Shown: positions 1 through 5,704 of the stretch, piece after piece | Numbering within the stretch: position 1 is the first letter of the stretch | Layout: each line of letters starts with the position of its first letter | From: JBLHGN01 sp047616325 | Lineage (GTDB): Bacteria; Pseudomonadota; Gammaproteobacteria; Pseudomonadales; Cellvibrionaceae | Assembly: GCA_047616325.1 (NCBI GenBank) | Contig: JBLHGN010000176.1 | Location: 1-7,668, forward strand | DNA length: 7,668 nt | Direction: 5' to 3' | Notes under the pieces: model-generated | What the model saw: the letters and a program-made list of their open reading frames with translations, nothing else | Told to the model about the DNA's origin: nothing | The model's database searches: none | Position numbers and translations under genes: made by a program

Positions 1-269
1 TATACTTCATGACTGACAGGTCGATCTCCTAGCGCTTTTATAAGACCTAAGATTTCAGCTTTCTTCCCTTCAGGATGAAGATCACCGGGTGACATGATGG
101 TAACAATGTAGCAGCGCTTACCAGAAAGTTTTTGGCTATCAGTTTTGTTTTTACTTTGCCCTTTTGGCAAGGATCGCTGCTGCCAGTGAGCAGCAATCTC
201 TTCCAAACGACCATCATCGGCCAAGGGTACTTCAGAGTGCTCTGCAACAGGTTTTGATTGGGATTTCAT
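1..269 (-). CDS. 5' part of an unidentified gene, possibly HflX-like N-terminus (runs off the left edge)
   Basis: The reverse strand is open from an ATG at 269 to the window edge, giving 89 codons without a stop. The start is supported by an AAGGGG Shine-Dalgarno at 276..281, six bases upstream. The protein begins MKSQSKPVAEHSEV, followed by a polar, probably disordered stretch to about residue 50. It then becomes ordered-looking: a hydrophobic strand (CYIVTIMSPGD) and a helix-like segment (KKAEILGLIKALGDRPVSHE). A strand followed by a helix with a small-residue turn faintly resembles the start of the HflX GTPase N-terminal domain. The GTPase motifs lie outside the window, so this identity is only a guess. 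It is transcribed away from the kinase gene to its right and may be functionally unrelated to it. I am fairly sure that it is a real gene and unsure of its product. Confidence 0.65.
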   Translation of the reverse strand, partial: MKSQSKPVAEHSEVPLADDGRLEEIAAHWQQRSLPKGQSKNKTDSQKLSGKRCYIVTIMSPGDLHPEGKKAEILGLIKALGDRPVSHEV

Positions 270-275
270 AGTTTA

Positions 276-281
276 CCCCTT
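276..281 (-). promoter_or_regulatory. Shine-Dalgarno of the leftward partial gene
   Basis: On the reverse strand this reads AAGGGG, with a six-base spacer to the ATG at 269. It decides the start of the partial gene, because a competing ATG in another frame at 247 has no comparable site. Confidence 0.6.
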
Positions 282-342
282 CGCAACTTACCCCGTTCAC
301 TAATGGTAAGCTGTTCGAATGTATCTCGTCCCTCCATTTACA

Positions 343-378
343 GAAAATTGAAGCGAGCTAAAGCGCTCGTCAATTTTT
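343..378. terminator. Bidirectional terminator-like compound hairpin
   Basis: The outer arms AAAATTG (344..350) and CAATTTT (371..377) pair perfectly, with a possible G-T pair added at 343/378. Inside, after a two-base bulge (351..352), CGAGC (354..358) pairs with GCTCG (365..369) around a six-base loop. A-rich 5' and T-rich 3' flanks give the symmetry of a two-way intrinsic terminator, with a run of five T at 374..378 on the plus strand. The GC core is short and the T run is separated from it, so efficiency would be modest. It does not follow any visible gene on either strand. It could therefore be a leader attenuator for the leftward gene or the end of a small RNA. Confidence 0.45.
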
Positions 379-582
379 CAATGGACGGAGTGGTTAATTA
401 GAAAGTTCTAAGTGTCTTGAATTAAGACTATGAAAACCAAAAATTAATCATGATACGAAATACCTTGAAGGGAGTGGAGCAGTAAACTTTTTTGAGTATA
501 GATAAAACCCCACGTTTTAACAATAGGTAAAATCGTAGGTTCTGATTATCTACACTTCAAAAAATTGTTCGATAACGGCGAC

Positions 583-596
583 TTTTACCCGTAAAA
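583..596. repeat. 14-bp palindrome TTTTAC-CC-GTAAAA
   Basis: Six-base arms (583..588 and 591..596) match perfectly around two bases. The spacer is too short for an RNA hairpin but suits a dimeric DNA-binding protein. It lies about 170 bp upstream of the kinase ATG. AT-rich palindromes of this size also arise by chance. Confidence 0.3.
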
Positions 597-598
597 AC

Positions 599-614
599 TG
601 GCCGGTATCGGCCA
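599..614. repeat. GC-rich tight hairpin TGGCCG-GTAT-CGGCCA
   Basis: Six-base perfect arms (599..604 and 609..614) flank a four-base loop, immediately after the AT-rich palindrome at 583..596. No T run follows on the plus strand, so it is not a canonical terminator. It could be an operator or an mRNA leader stem. Confidence 0.35.
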
Positions 615-675
615 AGGACCCACATTAAAACTAAAGATTAGGTTCGACAACGACCTTGTCATTATTCCTCACCGC

Positions 676-697
676 GACGAGCCATTTATGGACGAGC
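676..697 (+). repeat. GACGAGC direct repeat, two copies 15 bp apart
   Basis: GACGAGC occurs at 676..682 and again at 691..697, a 15-bp start-to-start spacing, ending about 70 bp before the kinase ATG. The second copy belongs to an 11-base string, GGACGAGCACT (690..700), that recurs exactly at 5499..5509 upstream of the secreted-protein gene. This is a candidate shared regulatory site, and coincidence cannot be excluded. Confidence 0.3.
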
Positions 698-766
698 ACT
701 CGCTAGGGTAATAGCGAAAACTGCGCTATATTGCCTCTTATCAAAAACCAAGATGCATATACCAGT

Positions 767-1786
767 ATGGACAAACTCCATTGGCTTAAAATCCGTAAAA
801 TATTTGACCATATCGTTGATAAAACGCCAAGCCACCGTAAAGACTACATTATGATGGTTTGCGAAGGTAACGAGACCTTAAAAGCAGACGTAGAGAGCCT
901 GCTGATAGCTAACGACCATGCTTGCGAGAATACTGTAGCCTGGCTACCGCATGACAATGAGCAGCATGATATTAGTGAATTTGCCGGTTTCAAAATAATA
1001 CGCGAGTTAGGCCGTGGCGGCATGGGCGTGGTGTACCACGCGCTGGATCAGAATAATAACGACGTAGCTCTAAAGGTTTTACCTGCCTACCTGGTGCAAG
1101 GTAATCATGCCAGAGAACGCTTTGAACAAGAAGCTCGCGCACTACGCTGCGTTAGCCATGAATCAATATGCCAAATAATGGACGTTTTTTGCGATGACTC
1201 AGGACAACCCTGCATAATGATGGAACTTTGCACCGGTGAGCCCTTGGGGGCTCAGCATCGCAATAAACCCATAGACGTTGATGTTGCCTTGAGCATCATA
1301 AAACAAGTAGCCAGCGCCCTTGCCGTGGCGCATCGGCAAGGAATTTTTCATCGCGATATAAAACCAGAGAACATTATTGTTAATGTTGATAACAGAATAA
1401 AACTTATCGATTTTGGCATTGCCAAGTTCGCGGATACAAGACTCACCGCAACAGGTATCGTAATTGGTAGTCCAAGTTATATGTCACCCGAACAATGGCG
1501 CTGTGAAAAAGTAGATCAACGAACGGATCTTTGGTCATTGGGTGTTTTACTGTACGAAATGCTGGCGGGGGGAAAACCCTTTGAACGCCCAACGAAAGTT
1601 GAACTCGCCAAAGCAGTATTTGAAGAAAACCCGAAAGATATTCCATTCGACAACAATGCAGGTATAAATAAAGACGTCGGCTTAAAAATGCAGAAAATCG
1701 TATTTAAGCTTATGCAAAAAAATCCGGACTATCGATATAATAGCTGCGAGGATTTGCTCAAGGATTTATCGACCTTAGGCCGATAA
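767..1786 (+). CDS. Soluble Hanks-type serine/threonine protein kinase
   Basis: A cytoplasmic kinase of 339 residues. Residues 1-54 match the short N-terminal module (W..I..IFD...D..P..R..Y.....G...L...VESLL..ND) typical of kinases encoded beside TIGR02999 sigma factors. The kinase domain follows: glycine loop GRGGMGVV 82-89, lysine K103, alphaC glutamate E122, HRD at 195-197 with K199 and N202, DFG at 215-217, then YMSPEQ. All catalytic residues are present, so it should be active. It stops at the end of the kinase fold, with no transmembrane segment or sensor repeats. I chose the ATG at 767 because family members begin just before the W..I motif. An in-frame TTG at 731 would add 12 residues, and neither start has a clear Shine-Dalgarno. 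The neighbouring convergent sigma factor is its likely substrate, inferred from gene pairing. Confidence 0.93.
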   Translation: MDKLHWLKIRKIFDHIVDKTPSHRKDYIMMVCEGNETLKADVESLLIANDHACENTVAWLPHDNEQHDISEFAGFKIIRELGRGGMGVVYHALDQNNNDVALKVLPAYLVQGNHARERFEQEARALRCVSHESICQIMDVFCDDSGQPCIMMELCTGEPLGAQHRNKPIDVDVALSIIKQVASALAVAHRQGIFHRDIKPENIIVNVDNRIKLIDFGIAKFADTRLTATGIVIGSPSYMSPEQWRCEKVDQRTDLWSLGVLLYEMLAGGKPFERPTKVELAKAVFEENPKDIPFDNNAGINKDVGLKMQKIVFKLMQKNPDYRYNSCEDLLKDLSTLGR

Positions 1787-2326
1787 GCGTTTGTGAAGCC
1801 ATGCCCTGGCCGACTTTAAATTACGCTCTGCGGTGGCTACTGAAACACACAATACTTCTGCGATTTCCTGCATTTTCATGCCAGAAAAAATCCGCATCTC
1901 AAGAATCTTTGCCCCGATCTCTTCAAACTCAGAAAACTCTGAAAGAGCGGCATCAAGATCAAGCATGTTGCACTGATCTTGGTTTGCGACTAGCATCGAC
2001 TCGTCAAACGTAATTTGCAGGGCATCTGCACCACGCTTATCGCGCTTTTTTGCGCGCGCATGATCAACAAGTATGCGCCGCATAGTGACACTAACAATAC
2101 TGAGAAAGTGGGCTCTATTCTGCCAATCAACATCGGCATCATAAAGGCGTAAATAGGCTTCGTTTACTATAGCCGTTGCCTGCAGTGTATGCCCCATAGC
2201 TTCCTTTCGCATATGTCTGGCGGCCATTTCACGTAATTCGGGGCTAAGATTGGTAATCAATTCGTTCAGCGCCTGTTGATTCCCGTTACGCCACTCCCCT
2301 AGCAGTTGTGTCAATTGGTTTTCCAT
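1775..2326 (-). CDS. ECF-type sigma-70 factor, kinase-associated TIGR02999/ECF43-like group
   Basis: A 183-residue RNA polymerase sigma factor with region 2 at about 20-95 and region 4 at about 125-180. The block HTLQATAIVNEAYLRLY (46-62), the segment RRILVDHARAKKRDKRG (83-99), and a helix-turn-helix with E154-I-A, S162-V-A and R174-AWL are hallmarks of the TIGR02999 group. In ordinary ECF factors the start of region 2.2 reads DAED. Here the aligned residues are Q49 A50 T51 A52, with no acidic side chain and a threonine available. In Vibrio EcfP, phosphorylation of a region-2 threonine by the kinase PknT supplies the missing charge, and the same logic is inferred here. No anti-sigma gene is present. 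The gene starts three bases after the beta-barrel stop, so the two probably share a transcript. Its 3' end overlaps the convergent kinase gene by 12 bp. Confidence 0.93.
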   Translation of the reverse strand: MENQLTQLLGEWRNGNQQALNELITNLSPELREMAARHMRKEAMGHTLQATAIVNEAYLRLYDADVDWQNRAHFLSIVSVTMRRILVDHARAKKRDKRGADALQITFDESMLVANQDQCNMLDLDAALSEFSEFEEIGAKILEMRIFSGMKMQEIAEVLCVSVATAERNLKSARAWLHKRLSA

Positions 2327-2329
2327 AGT

Positions 2330-3115
2330 TTAAAAAACCTTTAGCAAGCCTATAGTGAACATCGTAACTTTTGTATCCGAGGGGTAGCGCTTACCTTCGA
2401 ACTTAATGGTTTCTTGGTAGTCATTAATTTTGTAAGCTGTTTTAAATGCCAGTGAATCGCTCAAAGGCATAATCCAACTGATACTCGCACTAAAGCCGTT
2501 GGCGCTGCCGGTCACTTTTCCTGTAATATCATCAAATTCGTCTTCGTCCCCACCTTCATCGTCATCTTCTGACTCAACGTCTGACATAAATCGATTCTTA
2601 GTGGCTAAATCCACGTAGGCCATACTAAGATTCAAGTTGCTTCGGTTTTTAAACGTAAATCCATAGCTAAGACCCGCAAAAACTCCGTTCTGCCGATAAT
2701 ATTCATCTCTAACGAGATCTGAATCTCGACGTCGAAAATCCACGTTTGTTTCGCTATTCTTATGGCCTATAAAAAGCGATATCGATTTGTTAAGGCGATA
2801 CCCTAGACTGAGGTCTTGATCGTTTCGATTTGCCTTGCCGACATCTTCTTCTTCAGAGATGCTTGCATCCTCGATGGAATCCGCATAGCCATAACTTACG
2901 TAGAATTGACCATAAGAAGCAGAACCGGACAGTAAATATGAAGGGTAAACGGCCTCAGAGTCTAACTTGGCTGGAAATTTCACCAGAGTATAGCCTGCAG
3001 ATAATCCGGCTACAAAATCGATACTTTCTGCATTTGCCGGGTTGATAGAAAGACCCGTCACGAGAACGCATTGCAAAATACTCATAATCGATAGAAAGCC
3101 ATTACGACCTGTCAT
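2330..3115 (-). CDS. Putative outer-membrane beta-barrel protein with acidic loops
   Basis: A 261-residue exported protein that I cannot assign to a named family. Residues 1-29 form a Sec signal peptide with hydrophobic core near 12-24 and predicted cleavage after ANA (A29). The mature part consists of alternating polar/hydrophobic, glycine- and aromatic-rich strands, such as LSAGYTLVKF and GQFYVSYGYA, separated by charged loops. The C-terminus ends FTIGLLKVF, a terminal aromatic of the kind recognised by the BAM machinery. Its mature length of about 232 residues suits a barrel of roughly 8 to 10 strands. Residues 179-196 contain 13 acidic residues of 18, and 82-91 is also acidic, presumably as extracellular loops. 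An AAGG lies nine bases before the chosen ATG; M11 (ATG at 3085) would also give a signal peptide. It is the first gene of the operon with the sigma factor and may be a target or part of the stimulus pathway (inference). Confidence 0.8.
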   Translation of the reverse strand: MTGRNGFLSIMSILQCVLVTGLSINPANAESIDFVAGLSAGYTLVKFPAKLDSEAVYPSYLLSGSASYGQFYVSYGYADSIEDASISEEEDVGKANRNDQDLSLGYRLNKSISLFIGHKNSETNVDFRRRDSDLVRDEYYRQNGVFAGLSYGFTFKNRSNLNLSMAYVDLATKNRFMSDVESEDDDEGGDEDEFDDITGKVTGSANGFSASISWIMPLSDSLAFKTAYKINDYQETIKFEGKRYPSDTKVTMFTIGLLKVF

Positions 3116-3309
3116 GGGCGAGAACCTTGGAATAATTAAACATGGAGGAAGGGCAGATTATCATCGAGCCCCAGTAAACACTATAATTTTTCTTGCACGC
3201 TCTTAACTACAATAAATACACTTTAATCAAATATCAGACCCGATAGATAGCAAGGGACCGACAATATCGGGTAAATTGGCAGGTATTATAACAAGCGCAA
3301 CTAAACACT
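3116..3309. promoter_or_regulatory. Divergent promoter region between the barrel-sigma operon and the membrane kinase
   Basis: These 194 bases are the only upstream DNA for two diverging units, so both promoters must lie here or inside neighbouring coding sequence. Candidate -10 elements are TATTAT (3284..3289) for the rightward kinase and, on the reverse strand, TATAGT about 65 bases before the barrel ATG. Neither has a good -35. A promoter read by an alternative sigma would not be expected to show a -35/-10 of the housekeeping type. Confidence 0.5.
3238..3272. repeat. Inverted repeat with 8-bp arms upstream of the membrane kinase
   Basis: ACCCGATA (3238..3245) and TATCGGGT (3265..3272) are perfect complements separated by 19 bases. 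The repeat ends 37 bp before the kinase ATG and just upstream of a TATTAT that could be its -10. Position and symmetry fit an operator for a dimeric regulator. As RNA it would form a large-loop stem, and no T run follows, so it is not a terminator. Confidence 0.45.
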
Positions 3310-5298
3310 ATGGATTTCGACGTCCCAGGCTACACGATAATTCGCAAAATAGGATACGGCGGTTCCGCTACGGTATACCTTGCGGTGCAGGAAAACCTTA
3401 ATCGTCGTGTTGCGCTTAAGGTCTTACACCGTTTCATTACCGCTGATCCAAACTTCGATCAACGCTTCCAGCGTGAAGGCCGTATCATTGCACAGCTAAA
3501 TCATACAAACATAGTGCCGGTCTACGATATTGGTAAATATGAAAGCATCTATTATATGGCCCTGGAGTATCTGCCCGGCGGCGATTTAAAAGAACGCACT
3601 CAGACAATGACTCTGATGCAACTAGTCAAGAATATTAGTTGCATATGTAGAGCGCTACAATATGCCCACGACAAGGGTTATGTGCATCGCGACATTAAGG
3701 CTGAGAATATACTTTTTCGTGGGGATGCCGCTGTATTGACCGATTTTGGTATTGCTCGTCCCACAGAATCGCTGACGAATATGACCGTTGACGGCACGTT
3801 GTTGGGCACACCTTCCTATATGAGTCCCGAACAGCTCGAAGGCAAACCCCTCGATGGCAGAACAGATTTATACAGTATGGGTATATTGTTATTTAAGCTC
3901 TTGTCGGGACACCTACCTTTTCGTGGCGACTCTATGGTCAGCATCGGCCTGAAACACGTTAGCAGCGCAGTTCCATCGCTGCCCCCAGCGACAGCGCTTT
4001 TTCAAACGCTGATAGATTCCCTTTTAGCAAAAAACCCGAAACAACGCCCTGCTGATGCGGCGCAAGTCATCGAGCAACTGGAACGGCTACAGAAAAAAAT
4101 AACAATACCAACGAACACCCTACTAAGTTCTCTGTGGTCTGAAATACCGCCAGAAGAGTTGCCACTCGCAACAAGACCATTCGCGACGAGGCCATTCGGA
4201 ACTCGCCTCAAAACCCCGGTTCGTACCAAAAACGCTATAGTTGCCGCGAGTCTAGTATTGGCTTTGTTGTTTGGTTTGGGCTTTTTTAGCTTTATAGCAA
4301 CTGATTCGAAAATAACGCCACCATCGGTAGAAACAAGTGAGCGCTTGTCTGCGCTGTCCGTTCAGCTACAACGCGCGCAAGATCTGATGGATAAGGGACA
4401 AGTAATTACACCTGAAAATGACAATGCTCTCTCTGTTTACCGCAAGGTGCTGAATAAAGCCCCCGACAACGCCATAGCGTTAACCGGCGTGCAAACGGTT
4501 CAGCGACATATTGTAGAGCAAATAGAAAATAGCATAAGCTCTCAGGGCTTTGACCAAGCGGAGGCCGAGTTATTAACGGCCGCACAACTATGGCCTCACA
4601 GTAAAACAGTCAGTAAGCTACAGCTTGAGTTGGACGGGCCTAAAAAGGCTAAGCGGCAGTTAAAAAATCAGACTGATGTTGCCGCTTATTTACGCCTTGC
4701 TAACACCGCCATAGCAAATCAACAATGGACCCAGCCAAAGCAAGCGAATGCGTTCTGGTATTATCAACAAGCGCTTAAACTTGATTCGGATAACCAACTC
4801 GCCAAAGCCGGCACTGACAGTGTGACCGAGCATATATTAATGCAGGCTCGGCAAAAGCTCAGCGAAAACAGTTTTCAAGAAGCAGAACAATTGATTGATA
4901 AGGCCATTAGCATAAATAGCCGTCATGCCGGCATCAAGCTTATTAAAAAACGCCTTCGAACTGAAAAAAACGACTATAAAGAGAAGTTACAACAACAGAA
5001 ATTACAAGCAATCGCGCTGCAGAATGAGCGCGCACTGAACACTGAAATCACCGATATCGACCGCCAAGTAGAGAACTGGATCGAGGATGAAAAAGACTAC
5101 CCCCTAGCCCTCAGCGAGGCTGACTTAATCAATAATAAACTACAGGCGCTCCTAATTAAATCACCCGACAACAGGCAGCTACTAAAACTCTCCTCCCAAA
5201 TAGAAAGACATCTCGAAACGCTTGACCTCAAGCGGAGTCAGGCGGAAAAAGAGATAGAGACATTAGATGCAGATCGTTTCCGGTTTGGCAATTTCTAA
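3310..5298 (+). CDS. Transmembrane serine/threonine kinase with a repeat-built extracytoplasmic domain
   Basis: A 662-residue receptor-like kinase. Catalytic features are IGYGGSATVY (14-23), K37, E56, HRD 126-128 with K130 and N133, DFG 145-147, YMSPEQ ending at 175, and D186, so it should be active. A juxtamembrane stretch with two ATRPF units (287-296) precedes a single transmembrane helix at about 308-330, flanked on the cytoplasmic side by basic residues (RLKTPVRTK). This predicts the kinase inside and residues 331-662 in the periplasm. That part is helical and TPR-like: two gapless copies of a roughly 108-residue unit (about 348-455 and 456-563), then a charged helix and a degenerate third copy. 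There is no PASTA or FHA domain. An in-frame stop at 3289..3291 rules out a longer start; no clear Shine-Dalgarno is visible. It diverges from the barrel-sigma operon and may be its envelope sensor (inference). Confidence 0.92.
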   Translation: MDFDVPGYTIIRKIGYGGSATVYLAVQENLNRRVALKVLHRFITADPNFDQRFQREGRIIAQLNHTNIVPVYDIGKYESIYYMALEYLPGGDLKERTQTMTLMQLVKNISCICRALQYAHDKGYVHRDIKAENILFRGDAAVLTDFGIARPTESLTNMTVDGTLLGTPSYMSPEQLEGKPLDGRTDLYSMGILLFKLLSGHLPFRGDSMVSIGLKHVSSAVPSLPPATALFQTLIDSLLAKNPKQRPADAAQVIEQLERLQKKITIPTNTLLSSLWSEIPPEELPLATRPFATRPFGTRLKTPVRTKNAIVAASLVLALLFGLGFFSFIATDSKITPPSVETSERLSALSVQLQRAQDLMDKGQVITPENDNALSVYRKVLNKAPDNAIALTGVQTVQRHIVEQIENSISSQGFDQAEAELLTAAQLWPHSKTVSKLQLELDGPKKAKRQLKNQTDVAAYLRLANTAIANQQWTQPKQANAFWYYQQALKLDSDNQLAKAGTDSVTEHILMQARQKLSENSFQEAEQLIDKAISINSRHAGIKLIKKRLRTEKNDYKEKLQQQKLQAIALQNERALNTEITDIDRQVENWIEDEKDYPLALSEADLINNKLQALLIKSPDNRQLLKLSSQIERHLETLDLKRSQAEKEIETLDADRFRFGNF

Positions 5299-5421
5299 AC
5301 GCGCTGAGCTTGTGTCAATCACCGATATCACCCATAGACTCACACTAGTTAGTGCCCACCCGTAAATAGCGCTCTGCTGTGGAGAATTTAAACCCTCATC
5401 TTCGCACCACTAGACCCAGTT

Positions 5422-5460
5422 GTTCGCAATAAGCAAACGCTTATATCTAATAGCGCGAAC
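5422..5460. repeat. Two-tier inverted repeat
   Basis: The inner arms ATAAGC (5429..5434) and GCTTAT (5439..5444) enclose a four-base loop. The outer arms GTTCGC (5422..5427) and GCGAAC (5455..5460) flank them with an asymmetric internal loop on the 3' side. It could be an mRNA 3' end structure for the membrane kinase or an operator. The absence of a following T run argues against a standard intrinsic terminator. Confidence 0.4.
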
Positions 5461-5620
5461 CTTACAATCTTCATCCCCCCCCTGAATTAATCATGAGCGG
5501 ACGAGCACTAACTAAACCGTCCCTCGCACCCATAATGCGCCGCTCCAGACTAGATAATATTCAACCCCAAATAAATATACTGAAGCGCTTCCCGGCGATG
5601 GAGCAATCGAATTTTAACTA

Positions 5621-5634
5621 AAAATAATTATTTT
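5621..5634. repeat. Perfect 14-bp AT palindrome
   Basis: AAAATAATTATTTT is its own reverse complement and lies about 70 bp before the start of the secreted-protein gene, a plausible operator position. AT-only palindromes are low in information, so this is weak evidence. Confidence 0.3.
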
Positions 5635-5693
5635 GAGGGGTTTCTCCTGCGTTGTCGCATTCAATACTAGAAGCAACAATTAACCTACCCATT

Positions 5694-5699
5694 GGAGAG
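5694..5699 (+). promoter_or_regulatory. Shine-Dalgarno supporting a TTG start
   Basis: GGAGAG lies with its GGAG core seven bases before the TTG at 5705. It is the reason to prefer that unusual start over the ATG at 5774, which has no ribosome binding site. Confidence 0.6.
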
Positions 5700-5704
5700 T
5701 TATC

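Larger units (their letters stand above)
270..766. other. Long non-coding region between divergent genes
   Basis: About 500 bases without a credible gene lie between the leftward partial gene and the rightward kinase. Short ATG-initiated frames here, such as an 11-codon one near 450, have no coding character. The stretch holds a compound terminator-like hairpin (343..378), a smaller inverted repeat (287..292 with 305..310), a 14-bp palindrome (583..596), a tight hairpin (599..614) and a GACGAGC direct repeat (676..697). No convincing -35/-10 pair was found for either gene. A TATATT at 727..732 could be a -10 for the kinase but lacks a good -35. Confidence 0.5.
5299..5704. other. Non-coding region between the membrane kinase and the secreted-protein gene
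   Basis: Some 400 bases without a supported gene. A 42-codon frame from an ATG at 5492 has no ribosome binding site and no domain-like sequence. Visible elements are a short palindrome CACTA-GT-TAGTG (5343..5354), a two-tier inverted repeat (5422..5460), a run of eight C (5475..5482), the string GGACGAGCACT (5499..5509) shared with the first kinase's upstream region, and a 14-bp AT palindrome (5621..5634). No classical intrinsic terminator follows the kinase. A weak promoter candidate is TTGTCG (5653..5658) with AACAAT 17 bases later. Confidence 0.5.

Noticed and set aside
47..247. 66-codon reverse-strand frame with an ATG at 247
   Set aside because: It overlaps the better-supported frame starting at 269, which has a good Shine-Dalgarno and stays open to the window edge. 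The translation of the 247 frame looks like shadow sequence.
731..766. TTG start for the soluble kinase, adding 12 residues
   Set aside because: No ribosome binding site precedes it, and family members start just before the W..I..IFD motif, which fits the ATG at 767. It remains possible.
1801..2013. 70-codon plus-strand frame opposite the sigma gene
   Set aside because: It is antisense to a clear sigma factor coding sequence, and its translation has no protein-like pattern.
3310..5298. PASTA-type or type VI secretion PpkA/FHA kinase identity for the membrane kinase
   Set aside because: The extracytoplasmic part is helical and repeat-built with no PASTA strands, and no FHA or secretion genes lie nearby.
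5492..5620. 42-codon plus-strand frame between the membrane kinase and the secreted protein
   Set aside because: No Shine-Dalgarno, no domain-like pattern, and it lies in a region full of palindromes and a C tract. It looks like chance.
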